A stretch of DNA of 64,000 bases from an uncultured Nonlabens sp. (GTDB taxonomy: Bacteria; Bacteroidota; Bacteroidia; Flavobacteriales; Flavobacteriaceae). A model generated the notes under the pieces. The model saw only the letters and a list, made by a program, of their open reading frames with translations. It did not search any database and was not told the DNA's origin. Position 1 is the first letter of the stretch, and each line of letters opens with the position of its first letter. Made by a program: the position numbers and the translations under genes. Shown one piece after another: positions 62,141 to 64,000 of the stretch. The stretch spans positions 310,001 through 374,000 of the forward strand of contig CANLKV010000001.1 in NCBI GenBank assembly GCA_947491755.1. The letters are read 5' to 3'.

Positions 62141-62459
62141 AAAAAGTAATTGTTTTGTTTAATTAGATATGTCATGTTCCAGGGTCTCGCTTCCGCGAAA
62201 GCGTACTTTAAACATCATTCATACCATAGAACTGCGAACTTAACAAGCGGTAGTCGTTCCTGCAATTGAATAAAGCGTATCATTTTAGAAAAATGATATC
62301 TTACAACAAATTCCAAGCGGTTCTTTTGCTCTGTACCACTATGTTGTTAAACAAAAGTAAAAAACACAGCGAGGCGGCATGTTATAATTATCGTAAAGAG
62401 ATGGCATTATAAAATGTTGCGAGGCTTGCTTATCTTCACCCTTTATAAAAGGTTTACTT
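62141..62459. other. Intergenic region, no gene
   Basis: Contains one decayed palindromic repeat (62187-62205) and nothing else recognised; divergent promoters are expected. Confidence 0.5.
62187..62205. repeat. Palindromic repeat (copy 8, one mismatch)
   Basis: TCGCTTCCGCGAAAGCGTA; the core has one transition. Confidence 0.75.
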
Positions 62460-64000
62460 ATGAATATTAGAATATTAATCGCAGCTTTTTTTACCTCGAT
62501 CATCACTTTTGCGCAACAACCCACACCTGCACAAAAGGTGCTGGATGATGTGAATGAGCTTATGGAGATGGCGCCACAATCACCGTATAAAAACCTGGCT
62601 TTTGAAAATATAGGTCCTACCATCATGTCTGGACGGGTAGTAGATGTAGCGGTAAATCCACAAAACCCTACTGAAATGCTAGTTGCCTATGCCAGCGGTG
62701 GCTTGTGGCACACTACTAATAATGGTACCAGTTTTACTCCTATTATGGACAATGCAGGCACGATTAACCTGGGTGACATTGCTGTAGACTGGAATTCTCG
62801 CACCATATGGGCAGGTACAGGAGAGAACAATTCTAGCCGCAGTAGCTATGCAGGTATAGGGGTATTGAAATCTACAGACTGGGGCGCCACCTGGAGTGAT
62901 CCTATGTTGATCGACTCGCACCACATAGGTCGCATTCTAATAAATCCAGACGATGTCAATCATGTGGTGGTTGCAGTTACTGGTCCTTTGTATACTAAAA
63001 GCGACAGCCGCGGTATCTACACAACCATGGATGGAGGTACTACCTGGAACAAGACATTATTTGCTACAGATATGGCTGGGTTTATCGATCTAGCGGCCGT
63101 TCCTGGAGATTTCAACACTATGTTTACAGCCAGCTGGGAAAAAGATCGCAAAGCCTGGAATTTTGATGGCGATGGTGAGGCCAGTGCCATTTATAAAAGC
63201 ACAGATGCTGGTCAAACCTGGGAAAAAATCACTACTGCAAGCAGTGGTTTCCCCACAGGCACTGGAGTGGGGCGTATAGGTCTAGCTGTTTATGATGCAA
63301 ACACCTTATATGCGATTCATGACTCTCAATTTAGAAAAGAAAAATCAGATGCCGATAAAAATGCTAATGACGATGCCTTAACTAAGGAGGACTTTAAAGG
63401 CATGACTACCGCTGCTTTTTTACAACTAGATGACAAAACCTTAAATGCTTATTTGAAAACAAATGGCTTTCAAGAAAAATACCGTTCTGAAAATGTAAAG
63501 AATATGGTGCGTAGCGGCGCTGCAAAACCAGAAGATCTAGCGCTATACCTAGAAGACGCTAACAGTATGTTATTTGACACCCCTGTAAAAGGAGCCGAGT
63601 TGTACCGCTCTAACGATGGAGGGATCACCTGGGAAAAAACTCATGAAGGCCAGATAGAGAATGTATTTTTCAGCTATGGGTATTATTTTGCACAGGTAAG
63701 GGTAGACCCTAGTGATGTTGACAAAGTATATGTTATGGGAGTTCCCATCATTAAAAGTGATGATGGCGGTAAAACCTGGAAAAACATATCTCGAGAAAAC
63801 GTACATGCAGACCACCATGCTTTGTGGATTAATCCTAAAATGAGTGGCCACCTAGTAAACGGTAATGATGGTGGTTTGAACATCTCCTACGATGATGGCG
63901 CCACCTGGATTAAAAACAACTCTCCTAGCGTAGGACAATTCTATGCCATTAACTATGATCTTGAAAAACCTTATAACGTTTATGGCGGGCTACAAGATAA
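62460..64000 (+). CDS. Secreted BNR/sortilin-like repeat protein (partial)
   Basis: Open from ATG 62460 to the window end (513 codons, C-terminus missing). Signal peptide (MNIRILIAAFFTSIITFAQ), then repeated Asp-box/BNR-like units such as TMDGGTTWNK, STDAGQTWEK, SNDGGITWEK and SDDGGKTWKN, making a beta-propeller. Resembles the WD40/VPS10-type proteins of Bacteroidota that are often wrongly named glycosyl hydrolase. Exported, possibly outer-membrane associated or T9SS-secreted, but the C-terminus is not visible. Confidence 0.88.
   Translation, partial: MNIRILIAAFFTSIITFAQQPTPAQKVLDDVNELMEMAPQSPYKNLAFENIGPTIMSGRVVDVAVNPQNPTEMLVAYASGGLWHTTNNGTSFTPIMDNAGTINLGDIAVDWNSRTIWAGTGENNSSRSSYAGIGVLKSTDWGATWSDPMLIDSHHIGRILINPDDVNHVVVAVTGPLYTKSDSRGIYTTMDGGTTWNKTLFATDMAGFIDLAAVPGDFNTMFTASWEKDRKAWNFDGDGEASAIYKSTDAGQTWEKITTASSGFPTGTGVGRIGLAVYDANTLYAIHDSQFRKEKSDADKNANDDALTKEDFKGMTTAAFLQLDDKTLNAYLKTNGFQEKYRSENVKNMVRSGAAKPEDLALYLEDANSMLFDTPVKGAELYRSNDGGITWEKTHEGQIENVFFSYGYYFAQVRVDPSDVDKVYVMGVPIIKSDDGGKTWKNISRENVHADHHALWINPKMSGHLVNGNDGGLNISYDDGATWIKNNSPSVGQFYAINYDLEKPYNVYGGLQD

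Noticed and set aside
1..64000. CRISPR arrays, tRNA or rRNA genes
   Set aside because: No regular spaced repeats or cloverleaf sequences were seen; the tandem repeats present are short and contiguous.

Overview
The window is a chromosomal segment of a marine-type Bacteroidota, most likely a member of Flavobacteriaceae close to Nonlabens, Dokdonia or Croceibacter. Evidence for this: a complete Bat (aerotolerance) operon, CvpA, HemA/HemC/HemB, DUF6266 and DUF6705-like families, poor Shine-Dalgarno signals, TAnnTTTG-like -7 boxes, and eight copies of a GCTTTCGCGAAAGC palindrome scattered through the core genome.

Layout. 1-3960 is core: the start-side part of hflX, a lipoprotein, an HDAC-family deacetylase and small envelope proteins. 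3961-~33000 is a visibly AT-rich accessory region with none of the palindromes. It is built as a row of small gene cassettes separated by imperfect palindromes resembling integron attC sites. In three cassettes an exact 10-bp inverted repeat is seen: the bases after GTT at the cassette start are the reverse complement of the bases before AAC at its end. A fourth has the same with 9 bp. Cassettes carry a nuclease-like plus membrane-anchored pair, a PLD-like protein, a DUF6414-like protein, a single-chain R-M enzyme plus partner, a VOC protein and a ParD/ParE pair. No IntI-type integrase is visible.

Inside the attC-like site behind the VOC cassette sits an 18.5-kb integrated element (about 11905-30404, direct repeat AACAATGTAT). 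It has a tyrosine recombinase, an unknown 681-aa protein, an excisionase-like HTH, a Rep-like protein, another HTH that looks frameshifted, and DUF6266. Its cargo is a compact minus-strand defence operon: Cro/C1 HTH - type III Mod - type III Res - PHP/SMC-like ATPase (TrlF type) - DUF262/HNH (GmrSD-like) - unknown PD-(D/E)xK protein. I think the array and this operon are two of the main items of interest.

33013-50103 returns to core: an ABC ATPase, an AraC regulator, hemA-hemC, cvpA, the nine-gene moxR/DUF58/Bat operon, an SDR, a tandem ~190-bp repeat and hemB. Between hemB and a CNNM/CBS transporter gene (50104-57600) lies a recombination-scarred hotspot. It holds two extra hemB 3' ends, one truncated copy of the CNNM 5' end, toxin-tail remnants next to small membrane genes, duplicated gene fragments, and two paralogous lipoproteins with different C-termini. 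Both lipoprotein frames are preceded by an ATG followed at once (or after two codons) by four tandem 8-bp or 7-bp units, which put the ATG out of frame; this is the signature of phase variation. 57613-64000 is core again: the CNNM protein, a TetR regulator with an SDR partner and visible operators, a prolidase-like peptidase and the start of a BNR-repeat secreted protein.
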